Assembly (NCBI GenBank): GCA_040398845.1
Contig: JBBATH010000007.1
Span: 100,971 to 164,970 of the forward strand
Source of the DNA: WLND01 sp040398845
GTDB lineage: Bacteria; Actinomycetota; Actinomycetes; S36-B12
Length of the DNA: 64,000 nt
Direction: 5' to 3'
A program made the position numbers and the translations under genes. The notes under the pieces are model-generated. The model saw only the letters and a list, made by a program, of their open reading frames with translations, ran no database searches and was not told the DNA's origin. Shown in pieces: positions 9,363-16,432 of the stretch. How positions within the stretch are numbered: the first letter of the stretch is position 1; each line of letters begins with the position of its first letter.

Positions 9363-9372
9363 ACGATAGCCT
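9363..9372. promoter_or_regulatory. overlapping divergent -10 boxes (trmH-like / dedA)
   Basis: On the minus strand TATCGT (9363-9368) lies 7 nt before the GTG at 9355. On the plus strand TAGCCT (9367-9372) lies 7 nt before the ATG at 9380. The two hexamers share the TA at 9367-9368. Neither gene has a Shine-Dalgarno sequence. Confidence 0.6.
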
Positions 9373-9379
9373 CAACAGC

Positions 9380-10024
9380 ATGCATGCACTTGCGACGGTC
9401 GTCGATGCCCTCGGTCCTGATCCTGAAGCCCTCCTTCGCAGCTTCGGTACGGTGGCGTTCTGGGTGGTGCTCGGCATCATCTTCGCCGAGTGCGGCCTCC
9501 TCATCGGCTTCTTCCTTCCGGGCGACTCCCTGCTGTTCATCACCGGCATGCTTATCGCTCAAGGGTTCATTGCCTTCAATATCTGGGGAGCGGTGGCGCT
9601 ACTCATCGCCGTCGCGATCCTTGGCAACGTCGTCGGCTACTGGATCGGGTACAAGGTCGGCCCGGCCATGTTCCGAAAGCCCGACTCCAAGCTTTTCAAG
9701 CGCGAATACGTCGACAAGACGCATGCCTTTTTCGAGAGGTACGGCGCCCCGGCGATCGTCCTCGCCCGGTTCGTGCCGATCGTGCGCACGTTCATCACTG
9801 CCATCGCCGGTGTCGGTCGCATGGACTTTGGAAAGTTCCTCACCTTCAGTGCCATCGGTGCCGTGCTGTGGGCTGGGCTCGTCACTCTCGCCGGCTACTT
9901 CTTGGGCAATATCGAATTCGTGAAGAAGAATGTCGAGATCATTCTCATTCTCGTTGTCGTCGTGAGCGTCCTGCCGATCGTCATCGAGGTCATCAAGCAC
10001 CGTCGCGAGCAGGCCCGCTCGTAA
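9380..10024 (+). CDS. DedA family membrane protein
   Basis: 214 residues from ATG 9380, chosen because TAGCCT lies 7 nt upstream and the upstream in-frame stretch is antisense to the methyltransferase gene. DedA/SNARE-associated family: GFFLPGDSLLFITGML near the N-terminus, and the conserved ARFVPIVRTFITAIAGVGRM segment with the Arg residues characteristic of the family. Four to five membrane segments are visible and the tail is basic. Members are proposed lipid scramblases or transporters that support membrane homeostasis. The same gene accompanies fba in mycobacterial genomes. Confidence 0.93.
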   Translation: MHALATVVDALGPDPEALLRSFGTVAFWVVLGIIFAECGLLIGFFLPGDSLLFITGMLIAQGFIAFNIWGAVALLIAVAILGNVVGYWIGYKVGPAMFRKPDSKLFKREYVDKTHAFFERYGAPAIVLARFVPIVRTFITAIAGVGRMDFGKFLTFSAIGAVLWAGLVTLAGYFLGNIEFVKKNVEIILILVVVVSVLPIVIEVIKHRREQARS

Positions 10025-10042
10025 CTCGCGGCACTCCCAGTC

Positions 10043-10510
10043 ATGGCGAATCCTGTGTCGGTCCTCATGGTTGAACTGCTCATGTCGGCCGATCGACTCA
10101 TCACAGCCGCCCAGGCTGCCCCGGTTCCGGCGGATCCGTCAAGATGGGCACCGGCGGTCATCGTCGGTCACCTGAGCCGCGTCGACACCGAGGTCTGGCT
10201 CCCGCGAATCGACGAGATGGTCACCGTGAGGTCACGTGGGTCGCGCCCGCAATGGGCTTGGTGGGAACCCGATGCAGACGTAACAACGCGCACCTTTGCC
10301 GGCATAGGCGTCGACGAGTCCGGGGCCCGCCTGCTGGCGAGCCGCACCGCACTGCTCCACCGGCTCAGGGAACTCTCACCCGGCGACTGGACCGCTGAGG
10401 CCGAGCATGAGGACTTCGGAATCATCGACGTGCAGGGCCTCATCATGCAGGTGCTCGTCCATGACGAGGAACACCGTGCGTCGCTACTCCAGGCCGAGGT
10501 CAGCCAGTGA
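10043..10510 (+). CDS. DinB-like / mycothiol-type four-helix protein
   Basis: 155 residues. The His pattern fits the DinB/YfiT metal-binding four-helix bundle: VIVGHLSRVDTEVWLPRI (first His), and QVLVHDEEHRASLLQAEV (the H-x3-H pair). Such proteins are often thiol-S-transferases (mycothiol- or bacillithiol-dependent) but no specific reaction can be assigned. It begins 18 bp after dedA and its last 27 bp overlap the 3' end of pyrE tail to tail. Confidence 0.75.
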   Translation: MANPVSVLMVELLMSADRLITAAQAAPVPADPSRWAPAVIVGHLSRVDTEVWLPRIDEMVTVRSRGSRPQWAWWEPDADVTTRTFAGIGVDESGARLLASRTALLHRLRELSPGDWTAEAEHEDFGIIDVQGLIMQVLVHDEEHRASLLQAEVSQ

Positions 10511-11026
10511 ATAGGCAGCCCGGTACTCGATACCGCGCTCGACAACCTTCGGGCCGGCACCACGGTCGACAATGACCGCAACGGCAACCGTGCGCGCGCC
10601 TGCCGCCTCCAGCGCATCGACTGCAGTGAGCACTGAACCCCCGGTGGTCGAGGTGTCCTCGACGGCGAGAACCGCCCTGCCTTCGACATCGGGGCCCTCA
10701 ATTCGTCGCTGGAGCCCGTGGTGCTTCTCCTCCTTGCGGACGACAAAGGCATCGAGGACGAGGCCATGCTTGGCGGCGTCATGCAGCATCGCGGTGGCCA
10801 CGGGGTCGGCGCCGAGGGTGAGTCCGCCGGCGGCCGAGTACTCGAGGTCGGCGGTGAGCTCCCGCATGACTGTGCCGACGAGGGGTGCTGCATTGCCGTC
10901 GAGGGTGACGCGGCGCAGGTCGACGTAATAGTCGGCCTCCCGACCGCTCGACAGGATCACCGTGCCGCGCACGACCGCTCGCTCGATGATGAGCTGGCGG
11001 AGTTCTTCCCAGGCGGCTGACTTCAT
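10484..11026 (-). CDS. pyrE: orotate phosphoribosyltransferase
   Basis: 180 residues, cytoplasmic, converts orotate and PRPP to OMP in pyrimidine synthesis. The PRPP-binding loop AVLAVEDTSTTGGSVLTAV is intact, as are YYVDLRRVTLDG and the VRKEEKHHGLQRRIEG lysine-rich catalytic loop. The ATG at 11026 is 6 nt after TAGGCT, so it is likely leaderless. It is divergent from a hypothetical gene with shared promoter DNA. Confidence 0.97.
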   Translation of the reverse strand: MKSAAWEELRQLIIERAVVRGTVILSSGREADYYVDLRRVTLDGNAAPLVGTVMRELTADLEYSAAGGLTLGADPVATAMLHDAAKHGLVLDAFVVRKEEKHHGLQRRIEGPDVEGRAVLAVEDTSTTGGSVLTAVDALEAAGARTVAVAVIVDRGAGPKVVERGIEYRAAYSLADLGLE

Positions 11027-11032
11027 GGGCGA

Positions 11033-11042
11033 AGCCTATGCT
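11033..11042. promoter_or_regulatory. overlapping divergent -10 boxes (pyrE / 11050 gene)
   Basis: Minus-strand TAGGCT (11033-11038) lies 6 nt before the pyrE ATG. Plus-strand TATGCT (11037-11042) lies 7 nt before GTG 11050. As at 9363-9372, the hexamers share one TA step (11037-11038). Confidence 0.55.
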
Positions 11043-11049
11043 CGCTGGC

Positions 11050-11532
11050 GTGGGCGCCTGCAGCATCGTTATCCTCCCGGACGAGGCCTCCGCCGCTCGC
11101 TTCGAGTGCGCGGAGATCCTGACAGCGCCCGGCTCCAACTGCGCATCCTTTGATGTCGAGGTGCCACCGGGGCTGTCCGATCTGAAATCCGTTCAGGTCT
11201 GCGCCGCGATCCTGGTGGCCGCGCCCCACCCGCCCCTGCTCATCGTGACGACTCTCGCGTCAATGCATCTGCTCCCCGCCGTCGCGCGGGCCCAGCGAGC
11301 AGCCCGGCAGCTCATTTGCGGCTACGTGCTCATCGATGCCGGCAACGGGGCGCCGGGGGCCGATCCGAGCGGCGAGAGCTGGCCCGATGCGCCCGTGTTC
11401 CTCATAGCCGGCATCGGCGACGCCGCGGCGCGGTCGCATGCGAAGCTGCGCGGCTGGCAGGTGTTCGATGCCGAGGCCACCACCGAAATCGCCTTCTTGA
11501 TCGGCCAACTGGCACTCGAACTGGCGCCCTGA
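11050..11532 (+). CDS. hypothetical protein, hydrolase-like fold remnant
   Basis: 160 residues from GTG 11050; an in-frame ATG at 11038 is the alternative, but it would overlap the -10 box TATGCT that sits 7 nt before GTG 11050. The alternating strand/helix pattern (CAAILVAAPHPPLLIVTT, GYVLIDAGNG, APVFLIAGIGD, KLRGWQVFD) resembles a trimmed alpha/beta-hydrolase core, but no nucleophile elbow (GxSxG) is present, so catalysis is doubtful. The function is unknown. It is divergent from pyrE. Confidence 0.55.
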   Translation: MGACSIVILPDEASAARFECAEILTAPGSNCASFDVEVPPGLSDLKSVQVCAAILVAAPHPPLLIVTTLASMHLLPAVARAQRAARQLICGYVLIDAGNGAPGADPSGESWPDAPVFLIAGIGDAAARSHAKLRGWQVFDAEATTEIAFLIGQLALELAP

Positions 11533-11711
11533 CTCTGCACGTTGTCGCTCATCGATCTCGGCACGGTAGTGCTTATGCGCGCTTCTTGACCTGCTGGCCC
11601 AGATACCTGAGTTCGCATGTCCTGCGACATTGCCAGCGCTTGCCACGCCCAGCTTGGACGCGGCGCGTCCATTCGCTCAAGGATCAATGGCTCGGTTCAG
11701 GCACCCCGCGG

Positions 11712-11816
11712 ATGCAGGCAGATGCCATCGCCGCGACCCCTGAGCAATTGCGTGCACGTGGGATCGTGATGAAGACCGAAAGCCTGTGGCGCGATCCGCG
11801 CACGGTGGGTCCATGA
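11712..11816 (+). CDS. possible tiny ORF upstream of hicAB (34 aa)
   Basis: ATG 11712 opens 34 residues (beginning MQADAIAATPEQLRARGIV) with a protein-like composition, ending with a TGA that overlaps the ATG of the next small ORF (ATGA at 11813). No ribosome binding site or -10 box is clear. It could be the tail of a decayed gene. The DNA between 11533 and 11711 shows no gene. Confidence 0.25.
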   Translation: MQADAIAATPEQLRARGIVMKTESLWRDPRTVGP

Positions 11817-11929
11817 CGAGCGGCGTTCCGCTGACCGATGAGGAAATCCGTCGATACCTTGCAGATGTCGCGGAGAGCAGGAAGAACCTGATCGCGAGCA
11901 TCCAACGCGGCAAGCCTCGTTTTCTCTGA
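11813..11929 (+). CDS. possible tiny ORF (38 aa), ATGA-coupled
   Basis: Encodes 38 residues, MTSGVPLTDEEIRRYLADVA onward, helical and charged, ending GKPRFL. It overlaps the preceding tiny ORF by 4 bp. The pairing resembles a miniature operon or the relic of a toxin-antitoxin unit; no family is recognised. Confidence 0.3.
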   Translation: MTSGVPLTDEEIRRYLADVAESRKNLIASIQRGKPRFL

Positions 11930-11995
11930 ACATTGGTCCGTCTTGGCCGCGATTGGGCCCCCGGAATCAATAGTTCCTAGTGCACTGGATGGTCG

Positions 11996-12015
11996 TAGCC
12001 TAGCTTGGTAGGCTA
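11996..12015 (+). promoter_or_regulatory. hicAB promoter with palindromic operator
   Basis: TAGCCTA at 11996-12002 and TAGGCTA at 12009-12015 form a perfect inverted repeat with a 6-nt spacer. The right arm contains TAGGCT (12009-12014), which lies exactly 6 nt before the hicA GTG at 12021, so it doubles as the -10 box. HicB-family antitoxins repress their own promoters; binding here would occlude RNA polymerase (inference). Confidence 0.55.
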
Positions 12016-12020
12016 AACGA

Positions 12021-12230
12021 GTGAAGCGAAGGGACCTACTCAGGGCCCTTCGACTCAGTGCGAAGGAGGCCGGCGTCGACCTTGCCATTGTTCGCAATGG
12101 CGCGAGCCACGACATATACCGCCTAGGAGACATCGTCATCACGATCCCCAGACACAACGAACTGAATGAGATGACTGCACGAGGCATTCTCAAGGATGCC
12201 GCTGCTCACTTGAAAGGAAGAGACCGATGA
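12021..12230 (+). CDS. hicA: HicA-family toxin (mRNA interferase)
   Basis: 69 residues, the expected size for HicA, a double-stranded-RNA-binding-fold RNase that cleaves mRNA. The catalytic His is at about residue 30 in NGASHDIYRLGDIVITIPRH, and the C-terminus NELNEMTARGILKDA is typical (the NEIxxGTLRxIL-type helix). Start GTG 12021 follows the -10 box by 6 nt, so the mRNA is leaderless. The stop overlaps the antitoxin ATG by 4 bp. Confidence 0.85.
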   Translation: MKRRDLLRALRLSAKEAGVDLAIVRNGASHDIYRLGDIVITIPRHNELNEMTARGILKDAAAHLKGRDR

Positions 12231-12802
12231 AAATGTTCGACGTCACGGCGAGTCGCAGCCAGGGCTGGTGGGCCATCCATGCGAACGTGCCAGGTGCGAG
12301 CGTCTGGACGCAGGCCCGTCGACTGGATCAAGTTGAAGCGACAGCGCGTGAGGCAATAGGCCTCGCCTTGGACGCCGCGCAGGATTCATTTGAGTTGAAC
12401 ATCGCGCCGGTGGTGCCCGAGGGCATCCGTCATGAGGTCGAGTTGGCGAGGAACACGGCCCGCTTGGCGGCAATTGCTCAGGCGATCGCGACCACCCTGA
12501 ACCAGTATGCAGCAGTGTCGCTCACCGCAGAGGGCTATACGGTCCGCGACGCGGGCTACCTCATGAACCTTTCATCGCAACGGATTTCGCAGCTGGTGGC
12601 GCAGCAGCGCACTCAAGTGGAGGCCTCGACCTCGGAGTCGCCAACGTTCGACAGCGTGGTCGAGTCATTGCTCGTGCAGTTGCTGTCGGCGGCGGATGGA
12701 CTCTCAGACACCTCCAGCCAGACTGGCAAGCCGCGTCAGCGCGAGGAGCATGGTCCGCGGCGGACGCCAATGGAGAAGCAACGTACCTCGGGCAAGAGGT
12801 GA
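12227..12802 (+). CDS. hicB: HicB-family antitoxin with HTH
   Basis: 191 residues, ATGA-overlapped with hicA. The N-terminal ~60 residues form a HicB-like partial RNase H fold that docks onto the toxin (SRSQGWWAIHANVPGASVWT, then DQVEATAREAIGLAL). Residues ~105-125 contain a plausible helix-turn-helix (YTVRDAGYLMNLSSQRISQL), the DNA-binding part for autorepression. The tail from ~150 is low complexity and may be disordered. It would act as neutraliser and repressor; the operator is the palindrome at 11996-12015. Confidence 0.8.
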   Translation: MKMFDVTASRSQGWWAIHANVPGASVWTQARRLDQVEATAREAIGLALDAAQDSFELNIAPVVPEGIRHEVELARNTARLAAIAQAIATTLNQYAAVSLTAEGYTVRDAGYLMNLSSQRISQLVAQQRTQVEASTSESPTFDSVVESLLVQLLSAADGLSDTSSQTGKPRQREEHGPRRTPMEKQRTSGKR

Positions 12803-12869
12803 GCGACTGCAAAGAGTGGCCCCCTGACCGCCAGCGCGTGAAGCGCCGATGGTCAAGGGGCCAGCGTTG

Positions 12870-13140
12870 CGAATACTTGGTGCGGTATTCCACGGTGACG
12901 CCGACCCGTCGTGCCTTCGCGCTGGGCTGCTCGGCCACGCCGTTGCCACGAACCGTGTAGGCGCCCTTGAGTCCGAGGGTCCGCAGCTAGGAGGCGACCG
13001 CTCGGGCCCGCTCGGTGGAGAGAGGTTCGGCGGCGGCATCGAGCTCAATGCCCCTGCTCAACATGTCCAAAAGCGCGCTGCAGAGGTCGGCGCTGTCACC
13101 GGTCTCGAGTGCCTGCTTGAGGCCCGCCATGCAGCGATCG
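12870..13140 (-). pseudogene. OmpA-like C-terminal domain remnant with in-frame TAG
   Basis: The 531-bp stretch 12803-13333 between hicB and vapC has no intact gene. On the minus strand it reads MAGLKQALETGDSADLCSAL, then a linker ending LSTERARAVAS, then TAG (12987-12989), then LRTLGLKGAYTVRGNGVAEQ and PSAKARRVGVTVEYR in the same frame. The S-x-x-RA-x-AV-x-x-YL ... GxG ... RxVxVxV pattern is the peptidoglycan-binding OmpA-like domain, and the TAG falls where Tyr is usual (ASYL). Nothing N-terminal to it is preserved, so it is a decayed fragment, perhaps of a secreted cell-wall protein. Confidence 0.6.
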
Positions 13141-13333
13141 ACTGCAGCGACAAGCGGGGGGCCGGAACGCTCGGGTCAGGTGGTCGCGGCGAGTTGGGAG
13201 CAATCGATAGCAAGGAGAAACCACAGGAGTGAGGCCGATTCCTCCCCGAAGTGGCCGCTGAAACTCCAGACGCCGATGAAGCCGAGCTCTCGACTCCGGC
13301 TGAGTCAGCAAAAGGGATTGGAGGAGGAAACGG

Positions 13334-13771
13334 TCAGGGCGCGCTGAATGGGTCACTCACACGCAAGCCTGGAAATGCCTTGAAGTCGCGATCTGCACTC
13401 AAGAACTGGGTCACCCCGTGATCGATGCAGATGGCTGCGACACGCGCATCACGGATCCGTGGGCCAATGACCCCGCTTCCCGCGAGCACAGCGGCCAGAG
13501 TCGCGAGGTGCCGTGGCGACTCGCCGATGAGCCTCACTGATGGCGAATCGCACCACACGCCGAGTTGCTCGAGCGCCTGTGCTGGCAAGGCGGTCGGGCT
13601 GAAGATGCGCGGATTGGTTGTGATGCTCAAGAACTCATGGATACACGGCCAGGGAATGGCCCAAGCCGCGGGTGCTGTTGCGAGATCTACGAGGGCACTT
13701 GCAGCAGTTGGGTGATTCGGATGGTTCTGCATAAGAGCCGGAACCAGAACATTGGTGTCAACGCCAATCAC
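13334..13771 (-). CDS. vapC: VapC-like PIN-domain toxin
   Basis: 145 residues. PIN-domain RNase: IGVDTNVLVPALMQ gives the first catalytic Asp (residue 5); CIHEFLSITTNPRIF gives the Glu; RIRDARVAAICIDHGVTQFL then SADRDF give the remaining Asp residues. It would cleave tRNA or rRNA when free of antitoxin. Its start overlaps the antitoxin stop by 4 bp. Confidence 0.9.
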   Translation of the reverse strand: MIGVDTNVLVPALMQNHPNHPTAASALVDLATAPAAWAIPWPCIHEFLSITTNPRIFSPTALPAQALEQLGVWCDSPSVRLIGESPRHLATLAAVLAGSGVIGPRIRDARVAAICIDHGVTQFLSADRDFKAFPGLRVSDPFSAP

Positions 13772-14007
13772 AGTCGATCACCGCGAGAGAGATCGAGGAT
13801 CTCCTGCCGGGTCATGTTTGCTGCTTCGGCAGTGAGTGCCCCCGGAATGGACGCATCACGGCAAATGTAACGTCGTGCTTGGCTGCGTGAGCGTAGGACT
13901 TCGTGGAGGCCCTCCTCGAGCAGTGACTTCATGCTGCAGCCCTCACGATGAGCGAGGTCCTTAATCTCATCCAGAAGAGCGTCGTTGATCTCGACGGTCG
14001 TCTTCAT
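13768..14007 (-). CDS. vapB: VapB-like antitoxin (ribbon-helix-helix)
   Basis: 79 residues. The N-terminus MKTTVEINDALLDEIKDLAH is an RHH/VapB DNA-binding fold (beta strand then helix), and the C-terminal ~30 residues would wrap the toxin. It is first in the operon, ATGA-linked to vapC. The ATG lies 6 nt after TAGCAT, so it is leaderless. A palindrome just upstream of the -10 box is the likely autoregulatory site. Confidence 0.85.
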   Translation of the reverse strand: MKTTVEINDALLDEIKDLAHREGCSMKSLLEEGLHEVLRSRSQARRYICRDASIPGALTAEAANMTRQEILDLSRGDRL

Positions 14008-14013
14008 TTGCCC

Positions 14014-14038
14014 ATGCTAGGTGACCCATAGATATGGG
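14014..14038 (-). promoter_or_regulatory. vapBC -10 box and palindromic operator
   Basis: Minus-strand TAGCAT (14014-14019) lies 6 nt from the vapB ATG. Immediately upstream, CCCATA-GA-TATGGG (14025-14038) is a perfect 6-2-6 inverted repeat, suited to an RHH dimer. Confidence 0.5.
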
Positions 14039-14059
14039 GCAAGGATGTCGGCGGGGGAA

Positions 14060-14821
14060 CTATCGAGCGTTGCCGATCCGGCGCACGAGCGCTCGCGGCG
14101 AATGGCGGAGCAGCGCCCCCATCACCTTGTACTGGCCGCCCGTGACGCTCAGCACCTTGCCACGATCGACATCGCGCATGGCCTTCCTGGCAACCCGGTC
14201 GGCGTCCAGCCACATCCACCGGGGGACGCTGTCCATATTCAAGTCGGCACGCTCGTGGAATTCGGTATGGACGTAGCCGGGGCACACTGCCGTGACACTG
14301 ACTCCGAGCGGGGCGACCTCGCCGGCGAGACCCTCGGAGAACACGGTGACCCAAGCTTTTGCGGCAGAGTAGGTACTGCCGGTAAGCCAGCTCGCCACGC
14401 TGCTCACATTGACGATGGCCCCTTCGCCGCGCTCGCCCATCGAGACCGCGGCCGCGTGGCTGAGCCGCATGACCGCGATGACGAGGACATCGAGCATGCG
14501 CTGCTCGTCGCCGATATCGCCTCGAGTGAATCGGGCCTTGACTCCGAAGCCGGCGTTGTTCACCAGCACAGCGATCGGCCGGTCTCGGTCTACGAGTCGC
14601 TGCTCGACAACGCTCAGCTGCTCCCGGTCCGAGAGGTCGGCTGGGAGGACCTCGACCGACACTCCGTGGGCACTCGAGAGCGACTCTGCGAGAGCCGCAA
14701 GGCGATCCTCGTCACGAGCGACGAGGACAAGATCGTGCCCGCGCTCGGCGAGGAGTCGGGCAAAGGCCTCGCCGATTCCGGACGTTGGACCGGTGACAAG
14801 GGCTGTTCCGGGGATTCGCAT
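14060..14821 (-). CDS. short-chain dehydrogenase/reductase
   Basis: 253 residues, classical SDR fold. Cofactor motif TGPTSGIGEAFARLLAERG (TGxxxGIG), NNAG in LVNNAGFGVKARF, catalytic Ser in VNVSSVASWL, and Y-x3-K in STYSAAKAWV. The ARDEDRL segment after beta-2 suggests NADP preference. It belongs to the YdfG/DltE-like group of unknown substrate. It is monocistronic and divergent from the secreted protease. Confidence 0.9.
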   Translation of the reverse strand: MRIPGTALVTGPTSGIGEAFARLLAERGHDLVLVARDEDRLAALAESLSSAHGVSVEVLPADLSDREQLSVVEQRLVDRDRPIAVLVNNAGFGVKARFTRGDIGDEQRMLDVLVIAVMRLSHAAAVSMGERGEGAIVNVSSVASWLTGSTYSAAKAWVTVFSEGLAGEVAPLGVSVTAVCPGYVHTEFHERADLNMDSVPRWMWLDADRVARKAMRDVDRGKVLSVTGGQYKVMGALLRHSPRALVRRIGNAR

Positions 14822-14928
14822 GATTCATCTTCACACCTCCAGCGCGCCTGCGTGTGAGGACGCGGACCGTCGGGAACTCGGGCGCACGCGCAACCTCGCA
14901 TAAGCCGTGCGTTTCTGGGTTGGTGACG

Positions 14929-14934
14929 TAACGT
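14929..14934 (+). promoter_or_regulatory. leaderless -10 box of secreted protease
   Basis: TAACGT ends 6 nt before the ATG at 14941; no Shine-Dalgarno sequence. Confidence 0.55.
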
Positions 14935-14940
14935 GTCTAC

Positions 14941-16413
14941 ATGCCTAAGCGAATGCGTGCGGCGGCCGTAGCCACGGCACTGGCACTTACCCTCACGCCT
15001 ATCGCATCGCCCGCCACCGCGTTGCCGGCATCACGTGCCGGCGGTCGGCCGCTTGTTGTGAATGGTCAATCTGCCGAGGCAGGTCAATTCCCCTTCGTTG
15101 TCGCCCTCCTAGATGCAGCAAGGTTCGAGCGGGAGGGAGCATTCCAATCGCAGTTTTGCGGCGGGTCGCTCACGACTCCGACAACGATTGTGACGGCGGC
15201 ACACTGCGTCGTCGATGAGGACACCGGCCGCGAGGGCGGGGCATCGTCGATCCTGGTAGCCATTTCACGAGATCTCAAGGGCGCTGACACGCGAATAGTC
15301 CAGGTGGCCGCTGTCGCCGTCCACCCCGATTTCGACCCCGCGAAGGTCACGAACGACGTCGCGGTTCTCACGCTCGGGGAGGCTGTCACTGACGTTCCCC
15401 TCATCACGCCGATGCGCCCGAGTGATAACCCCGACTATCTCGCGCCCCGCGCGCCAGTGTTCGTCGTCGGGTGGGGGAATCAGTCGCTCGCCGGTAGTTC
15501 CTACCCGCAGACGATGCGCGTGGGAGCCCTCGTTGTCTTCCCCGAGGGCGCCTGTGGCCGAAATGAGCCGTACACCATCGGTTCGGTGACATTCGACGGT
15601 TTCGATTGGGACGAAGCCGATCCCGCCCTCATGGTCTGCGCCGCGGGCGTGACGCAGGCGGGCACGGTCATCGATGCTTGCCAAGGAGACTCCGGGGGGC
15701 CACTCGTCGGAGGCAAGGGCAGTTCAATGCGTCTTGTCGGAGTGGTGAGCTGGGGTGAGGATTGCGCAACCAAGCATCCGGGGGTGTACACCCGAATCGC
15801 GGCAATGACCGAATTTCTGATGTCCAAGAAGGCAATTTCAATCATCCCCCCAACAGTAGCGCCCGTGCTCAGCATCGACGTGCTGTCCGGGGGTCTTCGG
15901 GTCACCTTCGCAATCACACCTGACGGCTCTGCGATCAGCGCCCTCGCCGCCACTGCGACAGACGCCTCCACGGGTAATGCCGCGACCTGTTTTGCGGAAC
16001 CGCGCCGAGACCAACTGCGACCGTTTTGCACTATCACCGGGCTTGCCAACGATGTTCCCTACAGTGTTTCAGGGATCAGTGCGAATGACGTCGGCAATTC
16101 ACCGCCGGCCGCACCAATCACGGCAGTGCCAACCGCGGTGCCGATACCGGGTTCCATTCTCGGAGTCTCCGTCGCTGCGGGTGGACAGGCGCGGTTTCGG
16201 GTGGGGGCGAGCGACGCGAACGGTTCAGTGCTCGTCTCCACGCGGGTCGTGTGTGCTCCTCTCGCCGGCGGCCTGGCTCGAAGTGGGCGGGTGGTGAGGG
16301 GCGCAGCGACCGTGACTCGGTTGGCACCTCAGCGATACTCGTGTGCCGTTGAAGCGGCAAACTCCGCCGGTGCAGCCCGATCGAATCCTCGCCTTGTCAT
16401 CGGACGCCGGTAG
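14941..16413 (+). CDS. secreted trypsin-like serine protease (S1A)
   Basis: 490 residues. A signal peptide (basic MPKRMR start, hydrophobic ALALTLTPIASP, Ala-rich cleavage zone) is followed by VVNGQSAEAGQFPFV, close to the mature N-terminus of chymotrypsin-fold enzymes (xVNG instead of IVGG). The catalytic triad is complete: His88 (TAAHC), Asp139 (NDVAVLTL) and Ser251 (CQGDSGGPLV); VVSWGEDCATKHPGVYT closes the domain. Residues ~300-490 form two fibronectin-III-like modules. It is probably exported and secreted or wall-associated, acting on extracellular protein. Confidence 0.92.
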   Translation: MPKRMRAAAVATALALTLTPIASPATALPASRAGGRPLVVNGQSAEAGQFPFVVALLDAARFEREGAFQSQFCGGSLTTPTTIVTAAHCVVDEDTGREGGASSILVAISRDLKGADTRIVQVAAVAVHPDFDPAKVTNDVAVLTLGEAVTDVPLITPMRPSDNPDYLAPRAPVFVVGWGNQSLAGSSYPQTMRVGALVVFPEGACGRNEPYTIGSVTFDGFDWDEADPALMVCAAGVTQAGTVIDACQGDSGGPLVGGKGSSMRLVGVVSWGEDCATKHPGVYTRIAAMTEFLMSKKAISIIPPTVAPVLSIDVLSGGLRVTFAITPDGSAISALAATATDASTGNAATCFAEPRRDQLRPFCTITGLANDVPYSVSGISANDVGNSPPAAPITAVPTAVPIPGSILGVSVAAGGQARFRVGASDANGSVLVSTRVVCAPLAGGLARSGRVVRGAATVTRLAPQRYSCAVEAANSAGAARSNPRLVIGRR

Positions 16414-16432
16414 CTAGTCGGGCAGGTGCTCG

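Noticed and set aside
11684..12193. 169-residue minus-strand frame opposite hicA
   Set aside because: It is antisense to hicA and its operator, with a composition typical of a shadow frame.
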